Part shown: positions 16,712 to 28,830 of the stretch, in pieces
Layout of the letters: each line of letters starts with the position of its first letter
Numbering within the stretch: position 1 is the first letter of the stretch
Origin: Angiostrongylus vasorum
Taxonomy: Eukaryota > Nematoda > Chromadorea > Rhabditida > Metastrongylidae
NCBI GenBank assembly: GCA_018806985.1
Contig: JADANN010000433.1
Span: 1,612,001 to 1,676,000, forward strand
DNA length: 64,000 bases
Direction: 5' to 3'
Program-made: the position numbers and the translations under genes
The notes under the pieces: model-generated
Seen by the model: the letters and a program-made list of their open reading frames with translations, nothing else
What the model was told of the DNA's origin: nothing
The model's database searches: none

Positions 16712-17205
16712 ACAGAGGAGGGTAGCGCAGTGGACTGTTGTTGTCCAATACTGGCTAGGCCGTGGTTCGACCAGCGTAGGACCAACCAACTTCTCTATTC
16801 GCCCGGTATTGGAAAAATTTGCACCAAACTTGTCCGGTATCAGCAAGCTCGTTGCAATCAACAAGAACTGACGATGTTATTTTATGAAGATTTGGGAACT
16901 CACTAGCACGGCTGTGCCAAGCCAGATCAACTCAGCATCAAACACCACTCAGAAGACCAAAAATCTTCAAACAGTAGTGGAAATCAAGCTTGAAATCCGA
17001 AGGCTTCATGGATGACAGATGCGAGAAAAAAAATCGAATACGAGCATTGCAGAGATCGGTACAGTGTCGGGTCATGTAAAACGAAATGAATGAAAATATT
17101 GCTATAACAAGCTCATTTAGGGCACTGCATTAAAACGCTTGGTCTGTAGTTCGACCTCGCACCAGGGAATAACCAAGTCTTCCCTTTTTCCGTGCTCGAC
17201 GAAAT
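16712..17205 (+). repeat. SINE-C copy plus adjoining C fragment
   Basis: The first element (16712-17095) runs from GAGGGTAGCGCAGTGGACTG to GATCGGTACAGTGTCGGGTC. A second head fragment (17100-17205, CTTGGTCTGTAGTTCGACCT) follows in the same orientation. Confidence 0.7.
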
Positions 17206-17232
17206 TATAGTAAACATGTCCAGGAGGACCTC

Positions 17233-17613
17233 TAACGGTTTGCCGCTTCATTGTGGCTGGGAGGTGTTCCTGGGTGTCGAGCTGCGATGTACAGCCGGGG
17301 TTTCATCCTCCTGGCGGTGTCTTCTAAACCGAGAAGGAGTCCGGCGTTTTCACCAGGAAGCCTAGCTAAGATTGAACCAATACCAGGATCCACCACCGTT
17401 CTGGTATCAAAGTCTCATGGTGGTAAATCTCGCTCTGATCCACAAGGGCTGCGACTGCCTGTGGTGATGGTGAAGACCTGCGCAGACTTTGCCCAGGTTG
17501 ACCTCGGGATTCCAGGAAACCACATTGGCTAAACCAGAAAGTCTCCGCAGAGTGGAAAATTATCCTGGGGCCCGCACCACCAGTGAGGATGTGCCATTCA
17601 AGTATCAAGTATC
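17233..17613 (+). repeat. SINE-B copy
   Basis: Full-length family B beginning GGTTTGCCGCTTCATTGTGG and ending in AAGTATCAAGTATCAAGT tail repeats. It directly abuts the SINE-C fragment on its left. Confidence 0.85.
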
Positions 17614-17619
17614 AAGTAA

Positions 17620-18464
17620 GGATCTAAGAGAAAACATTGATTTCGCCTCAATAGACAGCAGCAAGTCATTATGTAGGCTATTTATGAACTCATTCACCTC
17701 TGTGATGCTTAATGGTTGAAAAATATGGCGCATTGCTGAGATATTGATCAAAGCAGAGAGCTTTATCCTTAATCCTTGCATGATATAATCTAAAGATCAC
17801 TAAACAAATTTCCTATTGTTGTAACTTAATTTAAAACGGCTTTCCTCTGATGAATGCAACGATAGCTGAAAATGGAAAACAAACCAATAAAAAATGATCT
17901 TTGGAGCGAAAAAAAAGATTCTACCTAGGAACTATTTTTTTTAAACCAATAGTTTTTAAGCCACAACCCAAAGATATTGCTTTTTATATGTTTCGCTTCT
18001 TTTTCTTCCATTCCACTTAAAGATGCATGGAATCCATGAACGACGAAGCTTCCCTCGCTCAGCATTAACACACCAGCGTCATATCTAGCAACTTCCAAGC
18101 ACTTACCAAATGAACTATGATCAAAATTATCCTAACAAAGGTGAGTTTTGAGTTTCAATGAAATTTTAAGCTATCGATGATCATCTACTCCTTAGAAAAA
18201 GTCAGGTTTCTCTGCTTTCCACCATTGGAACACAAAAAAGAGCAGATTCGTCCCATCATAACTTCAGCTTGCGATTTCCAAGGCTAATTGTCAAAAAGGC
18301 TGAAATACACGGAGACCACATTTATTCTTTTTAAGGGCTTCCCTTATTCAAATGCGTTATAGATGTTAACGTTTGCGAGGAAGCGTTCAAGATTTTTTGT
18401 TACTAAACGAATAACTTTTAATATTGTGACATGGTGAACGTCTATATTACGATGAGAACTGAAC
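17620..18464. other. Unannotated intergenic stretch
   Basis: AT-rich, with no recognised gene or repeat. Stops are dense in all frames. Confidence 0.4.
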
Positions 18465-18734
18465 ATGGCAAAAAACGTTCGTTGCCAGTCATATAAAAAA
18501 ATGGTTAGGGTTTCAGAAGCCAACAGAGGCCATAGATCGTCCTCAGACTACTCCACGTACCTGGCTTCGGACACGAATTTCCTCAAGGCCGCGGAAATAA
18601 TGACTACCTACGCTTACGGTGAATGCTCAAACAACAACGACAGGGAGATTCAGGTACTGTCCTACACCTGTCGCCAGCTGTCGCGCAGATTGTACCTACG
18701 CATGGGAGAAGTGAATGAACAGAAGGTCAAATGA
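18465..18734 (+). CDS. Hypothetical 89-aa frame
   Basis: An uninterrupted ATG-to-TGA frame whose central part (DTNFLKAAEIMTTYAYGE, then REIQVLSYTCRQLSRRLYL) has protein-like composition, with less AT-driven bias than neighbouring chance frames. No family is recognised. An internal TTTCAG at 18506-18511 and CAG|GTACTG near 18652 mean it could also be an exon (about 18512-18652) of a spliced gene. The C-terminal part could form an amphipathic helix. No signal peptide or membrane segment is visible. Isolated among repeats, so tentative. Confidence 0.3.
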   Translation: MAKNVRCQSYKKMVRVSEANRGHRSSSDYSTYLASDTNFLKAAEIMTTYAYGECSNNNDREIQVLSYTCRQLSRRLYLRMGEVNEQKVK

Positions 18735-19900
18735 AAGGGGAGCCACATCAGAACGAAAAGACACTCATTGGAGTGTCAAAGCTCAGAAAAAAAATAAGAT
18801 ATTTATTCATTTTCGTTTTCATATCAGTGTTCTAAGTCAATCGATCCACAGCATTCAGTAGAAACACAGCTCTTTGGCTTCTCCATCTTATTCACGATAA
18901 AAGTGATAAGCCAGTCTGAATATTACGGCTCAACATTGGCATAGGAACGCACGAGAGTTTATTTCATTTTGAATGGATCGCTGAAATCGAAAACACTTCG
19001 CAAAAACTGAAGATAGGATTCGAGAGTTATCTCTTAGCGCAATAGTTGCTATAAGTACGCAAGTGAAACGGATATCACGCCAGATTATTGGAAATCACTT
19101 TAAATATAAAGAGAACTAACATTTTGCGATACTAAGGCCTGCTATATAAGGCGGAAAGAAAAAAGTTTCGAAACCACTCCAAACAAGTTAATCGCATTTG
19201 AAAACTCTTCGTAACAACAGGGAATCGTTGATGTTGATAATTTTGTTAAGTATACAGCAAAAAGTAAATTTACAAACAAATCCCTCGACACAATCTAATT
19301 TGGTTCTAGAAACTAATCGTTAGAGATTTTGCAGTGCGACCTACTGACCGAAGATGGTGGACATGAGATCGATCCAACTCGACTGGATTATAGGTGAGAG
19401 AATCCATAAAGTTTTTCTATATGATGAATTTCATGAGCCACTCTTTAAATCTTTCCATAGGCCTCTAAAGAATTAAATCGACCCTCAAATGGATCATCGA
19501 CTAACTGCTGTATTTAGGGACCGTATCCGATGGCACTTGAAGGAGTTCTGCTACAAGACTTCTAGTCACGGAATTCCTATGTTGGGACAGGCACCAAACA
19601 TGATATATAGGTCTGGTTGAAGGAAGTCCATTCTTCCCCTATGTATTCACGGAAAAATCGGACATCTGGAAAACATTTTCAGAATCATTTGGATTATTCT
19701 ATTATCCGGATGCGCTTTTACATTTGTTTACGAAGCGATTGCCGTCGTCGACAAGTACTATCGAATGGACAAAATCACTGATATTCAACTAAAATTTGAT
19801 ACCGGTAATGTTAATATATCCACATCTACTGTATGATAATGGGCTTTTCGAGAATTATTTAATCATACCAGGCATTAACATTTTAATTTAGAAATATTCA
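18735..19900. other. Unannotated intergenic stretch
   Basis: No recognised gene or repeat family. Confidence 0.35.
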
Positions 19901-19904
19901 TGCT

Positions 19905-20105
19905 TTATTTGCTTTTGCTACGACGGTGTTTCTTAAAGAATGGTGTGGGTCCCAGAATGATTTCTTTGCGACCGGGCTTTTTAATCTTGGGAAAACTTTT
20001 TCTCTTAGATACCAAGCGTTTTTCCCGGTCCATGCTGCTTGTTTCCATCTGGCTCCTTCTCCAGGTTGCAATGTCGATCAAACAACTGTTTCTCAACTCA
20101 CACAA
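19905..20105 (-). CDS. Candidate terminal exon with basic tail
   Basis: On the minus strand an acceptor-like AATACAG at 20106-20112 precedes a 66-codon frame ending in TAA at 19905-19907, with AATAAA overlapping the stop. The peptide starts LCELRNSCLIDIATWRRS and ends in a strongly basic tail (KKPGRKEIILGPTPFFKK, then HRRSKSK), which resembles a nuclear or RNA-binding tail more than random translation. The sequence beyond the acceptor is SINE-A, so any upstream exon lies farther right. None was found and no family is recognised. Confidence 0.28.
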   Translation of the reverse strand: MCELRNSCLIDIATWRRSQMETSSMDREKRLVSKRKSFPKIKKPGRKEIILGPTPFFKKHRRSKSK

Positions 20106-20114
20106 CTGTATTGA

Positions 20115-20240
20115 CACGCGCGCGGATAGCGCATTAGTTAGAGATGCCATGCAATACATAAGTGAGGCTAGGTATTCGAGGCTGTGCCTTGCACACACCG
20201 ATCCTTCTACCTATCCTCGGTTGGAAAATTGATGCTGTAG
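20115..20240 (+). repeat. SINE-A head fragment
   Basis: tRNA-like head only: GCGGATAGCGCATTAGTTAG, then AGATGCCATGCAATACAT and a diverged region. The 3' half is missing. Confidence 0.6.
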
Positions 20241-21825
20241 TTCTCTGAGAACATCAAAAAAACGCTGAGTTGGTTCACCAGTTGACTACCGCGTTGTCCA
20301 AGCCATTGTATAGGCGACACTGTATTCAGTCGATTCAACGATTCCGCGAATGAATTTGAAGGTATGATGCGTTTTTATGGGGCTGTTAAAGGTCGAACAT
20401 TTTATGCATTCCAAATAAAACTTTTTCCAGCACAGTGCTTGTTCACGAAAAAAAAGTTTCTTACCAAATAAAACTTTTTTCCACAAATCCGTATTCACGG
20501 TACTTTCTTATGAAGCAAAAAAAGGCGCTAATTATGAAAAATGGATTCGTTTCTGTTGTTTCGTTCACGTTCTCAACAGAAAGGATACCTCTAAATGCTA
20601 CAGCCATGCGTATCTGGGTCTTGAAAAGGTATAAATAACTATTTAGCTACAAAACTAAGCTGAAGGATGTATGGATGATGAGTCGGCACAAACACTGAGG
20701 ATATATATAGTGAAGAGCACGAAGACCAGAACGCTCCTTATCAACTTTGTTGGCTCAACGGCCCTTCCTACTGAAGAAATGTCTGGACGGGACATAAGCA
20801 GAGAAAGAAGCGTTATCAAGTGGAGAATCGAGAATAGGACGCAGGAGTATCCCATATCACGAAAGTGAGAAGATAATTCCAAAGATTCGTCTTGCGACGA
20901 CGATCTGAGATGAGGGATGAGGTGGTACAGGCACACGCCATAAAGGCAGTTGGGCATACCTCGTTAGCAAATGGATTCCACGGGAACCAATAAAATAGTT
21001 CAACTACATCGCAAACCTGCTACAAGAAAGGTTGTAATGCCTCCCGCTTCTCTAGTAACACCAGAATCCACTGCGCAGTTCTTCCACTGGACAACGACAG
21101 GCTTCACTAGCTTCTGTTCGAGTCATTAGATACACGGGAGGAAAGGTGATTGAGCTTATTGCGTTTCTGTTCCACAATCTCGCAAATTCCTATTAATGGT
21201 TTCTGTTTTCACCAGCATTCTGATAATACTGAAATCATTTTAAGTTCTTCGAAGAAACTGTCAATGCATTTTCTATTTATAGATTTATTCAGCACCATTC
21301 CCGTCTATCACGCTGTGCAATCTGAATCCGTATCGTGACAGCAAAATACGTGATGACGAAACCATCAACAAAATTGTAAGCCCATTATGATCTCAATTGA
21401 AGACATTGCCACTGGTTTCATCACCAGCAAAGTGAATCCGTTACGGATAAAATGATTCCTGTGGTGATTGTGATTCATTGTACTCATATTAAATTCTCGA
21501 GATTAACCTTAGGAATGTTCAGAAGTCGAAAAGTGCAAAAAGAGTTTTACATGATTTCCAGCTTAACATTTTCAACGTTGTAATGAGGATGGCAGCCACC
21601 GCAGGAGACCTGGAAAGGCTGAAAGAGGCTGCAGTGATGAAACGGGCGATAAAGAAACGAAGTGACGGTGCCAGTGGAATATTTGAACCGGTACAGTTCT
21701 CGTCAACAAAACTGTAACCCTACAAAAAACTCTCGCTTCTTTAAGGTGAACTCCGTGTGTATTTGCGAAGAGGATGATGAATGTGAGGCGGATCCTGGAA
21801 AGGTAATAGTTTTTTGAAGCAAAAG
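20241..21825. other. Unannotated intergenic stretch
   Basis: No coding frame or repeat family recognised with confidence. Confidence 0.35.
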
Positions 21826-21826
21826 G

Positions 21827-21827
<1 letters not shown>

Positions 21828-21872
<45 letters not shown>
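21828..21872. repeat. (TA)n microsatellite
   Basis: An uninterrupted TA run of about 40 bases lies just left of a SINE-B. Confidence 0.95.
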
Positions 21873-21873
<1 letters not shown>

Positions 21874-21920
21874 GGAAGAGGTCGACCCTAGGAACTGCTT
21901 CTTTTTTACTAGCTGTAAAC

Positions 21921-22255
21921 TCCAATACTTGGATGGCCCCTCCTCACTGGTTGTGCGGGCCCCAGAATAATTTCTAAGTTCTGCTGGTTTAACTATAGTG
22001 GTTCCCTGAAGTCCCGAAGCCAGCCGAGCCAAAAATCAGATTCAGGTGGAGATTTATCACCACTCGATTAGTTTGATGCCAGGACGGTGGTGGATCCTGG
22101 TATTGGTTTACTCTAAGCTGGGCTCCCTGATAGAAACGCCGGACTCTTTCTCAGCTTGTGAAACCCTGCTGAGGGATGAATCCTCCTGCCGTACATTGCA
22201 GGCCGACACCCGGAAACACCTACCAGCCACGATGAGGCCGTAAACCATTTGGATA
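21921..22255 (-). repeat. SINE-B copy
   Basis: Reverse orientation: starts at the tail complement (CCAATACTTGGATGGCCC) and ends at the head complement (CCAGCCACGATGAGGCCGTA). Confidence 0.85.
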
Positions 22256-22659
22256 GTTTTTTTTAGTAACAGATATAAATTGGTGCGGAAGGAACACGAT
22301 TTGTTGAGATGCTCGGTTTTTCACCGTTCAAAAAGGAGAGCTAAAAGGGTTTGTTGCCATTGTTATCTTAGAAAGCTTAGGTATAGTACGAAATCCTGCT
22401 TTTATCAGCATTAAAAAACGTTGGGTACAATTGAAGGTACCCGTTCAATTCCCCAATACACTGACCATTACCACATAAAGAAAGAATCGCTAAGTTTTTT
22501 ACGCACTTAGAAATGGTAACTACATCATGGTAGTCAGCAAATTGATGTGATACATAAACCTGCGAACAAATTTATCGATTTTTTTACAAAAAACAACATG
22601 TGCCTGTATAAAGTGGTAAAACCATAGTTGTTTCTATGTTCGCTTACGAAATCGGTAGC

Positions 22660-22925
22660 GAAGTAGTTAGGGTGTACTACAATCCATACAACCTCACCAG
22701 TTCGATAGCCGGCCAGGTTTTAACCATGACCTTCATCCCTCTTAGATCCACAATTCGGTTCAAACTTGCCCGCTTCTCTCTTCGAAAGTTCGGAATAAGG
22801 TTCCAAAGTCACTGTACAGGCCAAATTCGCGTTAGAATTCCAGTTACCTTTGTGATTCTATGAATGGAGTGAAATGCATGGTGCATCCCTAAGGAATGGA
22901 TTAGCGAATAATTCGTCACCCTTTG
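22660..22925 (+). repeat. Highly degraded SINE-A copy
   Basis: Only the 3' block is clear (TGCATGGTGCATCCCTAAGG, then AATGGATTAGCG). The upstream body shows scattered agreement. Confidence 0.4.
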
Positions 22926-23419
22926 TGTTTTGTATTTTTTTTATTGTTGGCTTATTTTATATCTATGTGATCTTAATGGCGATGTATGAACTGAGTGTTA
23001 TTACGGAAACTTGACAGATAGCGGCAAAAGTCAGAAAATAAACTGGAAGGATAAGAAGTAGTCAGATAAGAGATTACGATATTTATGAACAGATACTATT
23101 AGTTGAAAACTAAGTCATCTTCAGGGATGGTCATAGTTGTAGTCCCTCATAATCTTCTCAAATGAAACTGTTAGAACACAACTATTTTTAGGTGCCTACA
23201 GAATCTGACACAATGTGCATTTGTGCTTTTGACGGAGTTTCGCATGATGCTTGGCCGTGTCATCCAAATGTACGGTGGTTCGAAATTTAAGCGCAATACA
23301 TTCACAATAATCGTTGTTTTTGTATTATGTGTAAAAATCAAACAACAATGGAGATCATTAGCTCTTTTGGAAGCGCAATAGCCAAAGAAGTTGTGTAATA
23401 ATAGAGATATCGCCACTCG

Positions 23420-23748
23420 TTTAATACCTGGGGTAACCAGCTCTCCTATTCCTTTTAGTTCTGCATATTTGGAACAGGCTTGTCTGCGATAAGCTGCCCA
23501 CCTCCACCCATGAAGACTGACAACTGCTTGTGGTGAAGACTTCAAAACGTTATATTCTAGTGGAGGTATTCCAGAATTTAACTAGAGTCAATTCGATCCG
23601 CATTCAAAGACGACATGCATGAAGAAGATGAGGACAAAAAGCAGGTGAAGCGAAACGAAAATCTGAAGAAATTCGTGGATGACGGTTAAGTGAATCAAAT
23701 GAAACAAGTGCTAGGATGCACACAATAAGTGAAGACGGGTTATATTTC
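23420..23748 (+). repeat. Degraded SINE-C copy
   Basis: Family C middle and 3' end: GGAACAGGCTTGTCTGCG, AAAATCTGAAGAAATTCGTG, GATGACGGTTAAGTGAATC and GTGAAGACGGGTTATATTTC. Confidence 0.6.
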
Positions 23749-23914
23749 AAAAAAAATTAATGAACACATTAACTTTATTCTTGATACCGAGGCCCTAAGA
23801 AGTGTCCTTATTTGCAGAAATCACTCCATCAATTTGGATGGAGCCTCCAGAGTAAATGTAGTATACAGACTAAGTAGAAAATGGATACTATTAAAAATGT
23901 AGAGTTTCAAGTTT

Positions 23915-24365
23915 CGAAAGGTTAGTTCAGTGCATAAGGATAATCGCTGTTCGATCTACCCTACGGTCCATGTTTTGCGATTATCTCAACACCATAGTGG
24001 TTGCACGTTTCCTTTTTCCCTTTCGTTCAAACTCTCATTCGTTTCTAGGTTATTGAAAACAGGTATACGAGAAATGGTTGCTAAACCCCCTCCCCTCCCC
24101 CTTCCCCCTCCAACCCCTCCTCCCTTCCACCAGCAATCGCTTGTCAGCGGAAATGACTACACCTCTAGGTAGAAAGGTGACTCAAAGAAAGGCAAACTAA
24201 AGGCCTCACTGGTGCCGTGCGTAACACGTAAGCTTCTGGAAAGGATAATCGCTGTTCGATCTACCCTACGGTCTAAGTTCTGCGATTATCTCAGCCCCAT
24301 TGTGGTTGTATTGACATGTACCCTGCCGTGAAAAATAACAACAGGCAGTAAATAAAAGTTAACAG
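23915..24365 (+). repeat. Two SINE-D copies
   Basis: Both carry the same diagnostic block AAGGATAATCGCTGTTCGAT followed by CTACCCTACGGTC (23935 and 24241) and a GCGATTATCTCA motif. The second is nearly complete, from GAAAGGCAAACTAAAGGCCT to ACCCTGCCGTGAAAAATAAC. The B-box region is GTTCGATCTACC. Confidence 0.7.
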
Positions 24366-24439
24366 GAAGAAAAGTTCTCGACAAGACGATACGGTCTCGT
24401 AAAAACTATTTGTAGTCATCCTGGAGAACGACATATTAA

Positions 24440-25110
24440 GATAGGAATGGGTCGGTATGGGAGTGCAATGCAGTGGCCGGCAATTACATCGTCGTCGTTT
24501 TGCTGATTATCTCATTTTTATAACACCAACCATTAATGAAACATAATAAATGTTGGCCAACTTCGACAACGCCTGTGGAAAGATCGGTCTTCGACTAAAT
24601 CTCACAAAAAACGATGTTCATGAGGAACGAACTGGTTTCGTATGCCCCATTCAAGCCACGCGGAACGAATATTTCCGAATGCTCCAGTTACTTCTATCTA
24701 GGTCGGGAAATCAACATAATGAACGGCTTAGCTCCAGAGTTAGGCAGAAGGAAATCGGCGGCTTGGTTAACCTTCGAGAAAGTGTAAAGAAGAAGGCAAA
24801 AAGAACCCGACTCCATCCACCTTTCGACTTCACAATTCTTCTTACCTCAACTTATACGTCAGAAACTCGGTAGCTACTAAGCAGCGAGGATGATCACTCA
24901 GAGAAATCGAAGGCATTGTCTACAGCACGATATTTTGAGTACTCCGCACCATGAAAAAAGAAAATTCGGATTTCCAACCAGTGTCAACGGTGAAAGATCA
25001 TTAACGGTGTGAATACGTCAAGATGTAGAAATCTCAGATGGGCAGGGTACGTGATGCATCTCGAGGACAACGGCTAGACATGAGGCGTTTGCAGTTGAGT
25101 CCCACGATGT
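24440..25110 (+). mobile_element. RTE-type LINE fragment, 3' part
   Basis: Remnant of a non-LTR reverse transcriptase of the RTE class common in hookworm genomes. The frame at 24550 reads MLANFDNACGKIGLRLNLTK, the segment following the catalytic FADD block. The block itself is visible just upstream as RFADYLIFITP-like sequence (24490-24530), with the second catalytic Asp changed to Tyr. Downstream, in shifted frames, come EINIMNGLAPELGRRK-like and SVKKKAKRTRLH-like pieces and a WAGYVMHLEDN-like block near 25043. Frameshifts and stops make it a dead fragment. The 5' end and any endonuclease domain are absent. Confidence 0.8.
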
Positions 25111-25209
25111 ATTATGCACAAAGTAAGAAGTCTACGGAGCAAGACATTGGGTTTTCTCACGAAACTCTCAGGAAAACAGTATAACGCTATTTATATCCCT
25201 CTAATGAAC

Positions 25210-25345
25210 AAAATCATGGCATCCGAGAGCGCCCATCGAGTGAGGCGCTAAAGAATCGACTGGATGATGCAAGTTACATGAAGATAAAAAAACATGCTCA
25301 AACCAGAAAAGCATATTCTGATAGAATGAGGCGCAATGAGAGAGA
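25210..25345 (+). pseudogene. Unassigned coding-like fragment
   Basis: One plus-strand frame reads RERPSSEALKNRLDDAS followed by YMKIKKHAQTRKAYSDRMRR, a lysine/arginine-rich helical segment, before TTTTTCAG at about 25355. It resembles linker segments of retroelement polyproteins, but I cannot assign it. It may belong to a mobile element next to the RTE fragment. Confidence 0.25.
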
Positions 25346-25556
25346 ATCTTGGCTTTTTCAGTGATTGATGGAACAATGAAACAACGTAATTTGTTTCGTT
25401 GTAGAGCAAATGGCACAGCACTACATGTCGATTTTGCGACGACCACCGTATCTGTCAGAAGCGATCAAAGCTCGGCGTTCAACAGGATCCGACATCTTGC
25501 CTTTGTGACAGTGCTGAAACATTTTGCATGAAATATGATGAGGTATGCGAACTGAG

Positions 25557-25818
25557 GGGGTGAGTGTGGAGCAGTGGTTAGAGGCGCCCTGCAATGCACA
25601 TGAAATTGATCCCGCGCCTTATGGTCTCTAAACTTTCCATCCCTTCGGAATCGCCAAATTGGCACCAGACTTCTCTGGGACGAGAGCAGCACTGGCTCGA
25701 TACATCATCCACTGCGAGTTATTGTAGGCCTGATATGCAATCAATCACCTTTAATGATGTAATCGAGTGCAAGTCGCATCCCTCATGGGTTGACCAAGTT
25801 TATCCTTTGTGTGAACTG
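25557..25818 (+). repeat. SINE-A copy
   Basis: Head GTGGAGCAGTGGTTAGAGGC, B-box-like AATTGATCCCGC, full body, and 3' end at TTTATCCTTTG. Confidence 0.85.
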
Positions 25819-25897
25819 AGTTAGATAAACACCGGCATTTAAACAGCACTCCAATAAGAAATGTAAGAGGTACGTCTAGGATTCATCAGAAAAAATA

Positions 25898-26178
25898 AAT
25901 AAGGATAAAGAATAAAGCTCTCTGCGTTGATCAATCCCCTGAGGGATGCGCCATGCATTCGACTACACTTAGCATCGTTGGAGGTAATTGAATGCATATT
26001 TGGCCTTTACCATGACTTGCGGTGGCCCAACGATGTATCGAGTCTGTAGTGGTATCTGACAAGTCTGTTACTAATTTGCCGACCCTGGACAGATGGAAGG
26101 CTCGATGAGCCTGGAGTGCGAGGATCGATCCCATGGGTATTGCAGGGCACCTCCGACCACTGCACCACAACGGCCCCA
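25898..26178 (-). repeat. SINE-A copy
   Basis: Reverse orientation, facing the previous copy tail-to-tail across 80 bases. Starts at tail complement AAGGATAAAGAATAAAGCTC and ends at head complement CCACTGCACCACAACGGCC. Confidence 0.85.
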
Positions 26179-26179
26179 C

Positions 26180-27500
26180 AGAAAAATAGAAGGATAGAAA
26201 ACGTCATATTGTATACTCTTTATCAGTACCATCTTTCCACGCAGCAGATCTCCTTCGTTTGAGATATCGTAAAGGGTAGACATGACGTCACGTAGTTGTA
26301 TTCTCGAATGACTAGCAAAGCAAGATATGATAGAGGACTGACTAGATAAAGAGGTAAAATTGCTAAGTAGGTAACATAGGTAGGTATACAAAATATGAAA
26401 AAGCAATGATTAGCAGTGGAAGATACAATAAATCGACCTTATGAGATCTGAGAACCGAAATGAGGTAACCGACACCAGTTTTTTTGCTGCTCTGGATTCT
26501 ACTTTTATTTTATAAACAGTGAAGGAATAGTGGGGTTTAAAGGGATGAATTGTGCGCATTTATTTGCCACACACATGTAAAGTTCAGCTTAAGCCAATCT
26601 TCACGAGCATGAAAACTTGACAGATTGTCTCGAACTGTTTGTAATAATTATGCCTCACACTAATTCCGGAAAACGGTGGGGTCTGTACTTTCAACTACGG
26701 AACACAAGACTACAGTCCCATATGGCGAACTGTGATAATCAAATATGTAATCGGACTAAGTGAAAGGTAACGATGCTGTCCACCTCATGTCACTTCTGTA
26801 ATAGTTCCTTTCCTGGGACGAAGGAGTCCTTCTCTTAATCGGCAAAAAAGCAAAGGATGACTAATCCTTGTTGAGACTCAAACAAGCCCAGTCAGAAGAC
26901 TCCGATCGAGTCAAATGAAATATTTCTACTTGATCGCCCGCGTACCAATCACCTTCCATCCATAACGCCTTGAAAAAAAAGCCGTGCCACATAAACTATA
27001 TTTTTTGTAGCAATTTTGAGAAAGGAATTGTACCGTCTACATGACATCCAGAATATGAGGATTTTGCCATCTAGTGAACAAGAAGGCGAAATCGAGTGCT
27101 TCATCGCAGTAATCTTAAGACTTACCTAAGGAACTTGACATTGTTTCAAATCGCTCGTAGTCCATCTCACTGCCTTTTTCGTGTGATATTTATCTCTCTA
27201 AAAAAAATTATAGGGCGGCGAAAAAAAGAGAACAGTTTCTTAAGTTCGTGAGTAGTTGGTTTCTTCCATCTGTTTCGAAACTCATGAACAGACCCTCATA
27301 GCAGCTATACTAGTGATAGGCTAATTAACATCTTCTGAAAATCAGAGTTCACGAAGCTCATCGTCAAACACAGTCGCTTTTCGTGTACATGAAGGCAGCT
27401 CCGTAAGAGAGGAATTTCCTCCTCCGATTACTTTGGATTTGGATAGGGAAAGTGTTTAAATTTTAAGATACTACGCAAGAGTTCCTGTAGAGCATTCCTT
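26180..27500. other. Unannotated stretch
   Basis: No gene or repeat recognised. Stops are frequent in every frame. Confidence 0.35.
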
Positions 27501-27509
27501 AAAGGTACT

Positions 27510-27778
27510 CAGCAGTGCACACGTGGTCGCTGGCTCGATTCAACGCTCTGGACAATGCTGCTATCACTCTGGTCTGGGCGCGTTGGTAACAAGCACGTCT
27601 GGGATAATAAGAAGTAGTGACTTGATATCATACGTCGGTTGGCTCGGGAAAGTTATCGTGTAGGCCAAAGATGCGTCCAATCACGTCTGCGGTGTTATTA
27701 ATGGAGTTGAATGAATGGGGCACCCCGAAGGAACAGATGAACGCCGAATGCTCTATTTTATCTCTTATCCTTCTGACT
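27510..27778 (+). repeat. Diverged SINE-A copy
   Basis: Body blocks are recognisable (GCTGCTATCACTCTGGTCTG, AGCACGTCTGGGATAATA, CCAATCACGTCTGC) and it ends with TTTTATCTCTTATCC. The head is poorly conserved. Confidence 0.6.
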
Positions 27779-27862
27779 TCTACCTCTTTCCTTCATTCGT
27801 TGTTCCTTTCTTTCTGCGTATGTCTGAACAGCAACATAAATCACTATTAACGAGGTAGAACA

Positions 27863-27961
27863 ATGCACGTTAAGGCGACGAAGAGACTTAATCTGTGGGA
27901 ACTCGGTGAGGACAAATCATTGGATGTCACGGATGAGGAACAGGAAGCGCTAGGGTTCGCG
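27863..27961 (+). CDS. Candidate first exon (possibly of the degenerin)
   Basis: ATG at 27863 opens a 33-codon frame (MHVKATKRLNLWELGEDKS, then LDVTDEEQEALGFA) that ends exactly at a good donor, GCG|GTAAGT. The mixed charged composition is protein-like. It lies on the same strand as the UNC-8-like degenerin whose recognised exons begin at 33235 and whose N terminus is otherwise missing. The Penelope cluster would then lie in its first intron. The link is inference: no exon encoding the first transmembrane segment was found between the two. Confidence 0.4.
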
Positions 27962-28385
27962 GTAAGTCTTCTACAATAAAGGAACACAGCTTTGTTTTTC
28001 AATTCTTCATGATGTTTCTCGAAATTTTTGCTTTGACTTTATTGTTAAGCGATTTCCATCCTGTTCAACCAACGGGTACAGAATCGATGTTTTTCTTCAA
28101 TAAGCAGATACGACGTTGTTATTATAGAATTTGTTAGGATACAATAGCTGACGTTTCGGCGATTTCGCCTTCTTCAGAGCCCGGAAAGGTCAAATTGAGA
28201 TGCGATCTACTCAGCCAAACACTTTTATAACCCCAGCAGATAAAAACTTAACAAACAAATTTGCATTCGCATAAGAAACAGCTTGATTTACACACCTACC
28301 GTCTATTTGTTGTAAGTATTTAAGTTAGTTGGTGGATAGCAGCCACATAGAGTAATACATGGGCGAGGACTGTGCATGTATCAGG

Positions 28386-28830
28386 TCATTGGATCGGCCT
28401 GAGGCGTGGCACCAGGTCACGCGTGTTGAAAAGACACTCCTCCTTGCAGTTCATTTTTGAATCTTTGGAATTGATCCTAAACGTTTCAAGAGTTTTACGC
28501 GCTGTTGTTTTCGATTCCTGCGTGAGGATAGTGACTCCCACTTCAAAATCTTCTCCATTGTGTTCCTGCATCCAATGCGCGCCAAGAGGAGTGTTTGGTT
28601 TTAATTTAGATTTACCGACTATGTGTTCTTTTATGCGGACGCAGAGCGGTCTACCCGTTTCGCCAACGTATTCGTTCCCGCACGCTTTGCAAGAGATCGG
28701 ATAGACTGTGGCCCGAACTCATGCAATCACCGTCTCTATCGTTAGGGCAAATTATGCAGTTTCTCGTTGTACACAGACGGTCATACAGCGGTTGCGAACT
28801 AGCTGGCATCTTGGAGGGTCCGATGGTATT
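28386..28830 (-). pseudogene. GIY-YIG endonuclease domain of Penelope-like element
   Basis: Reads, from high to low coordinates, CRTLQDASNPLYDRLC-like spacer, NCIICPNDRDGDCMSSG zinc-finger-like cysteines, then after a frame break VYPISCKACGNEYVGETGRP, KEHIVGKSK and the frame ending FRINSKDSKMNCKEECLF. The order matches the C-terminal endonuclease of Penelope polyproteins. A single extra base around 28710-28714 separates the two frames. Confidence 0.75.

Noticed and set aside
23930..24172. 80-codon frame ending in a poly-proline stretch
   Set aside because: It begins inside a SINE-D and the proline run is a CCCTCC-rich low-complexity tract.
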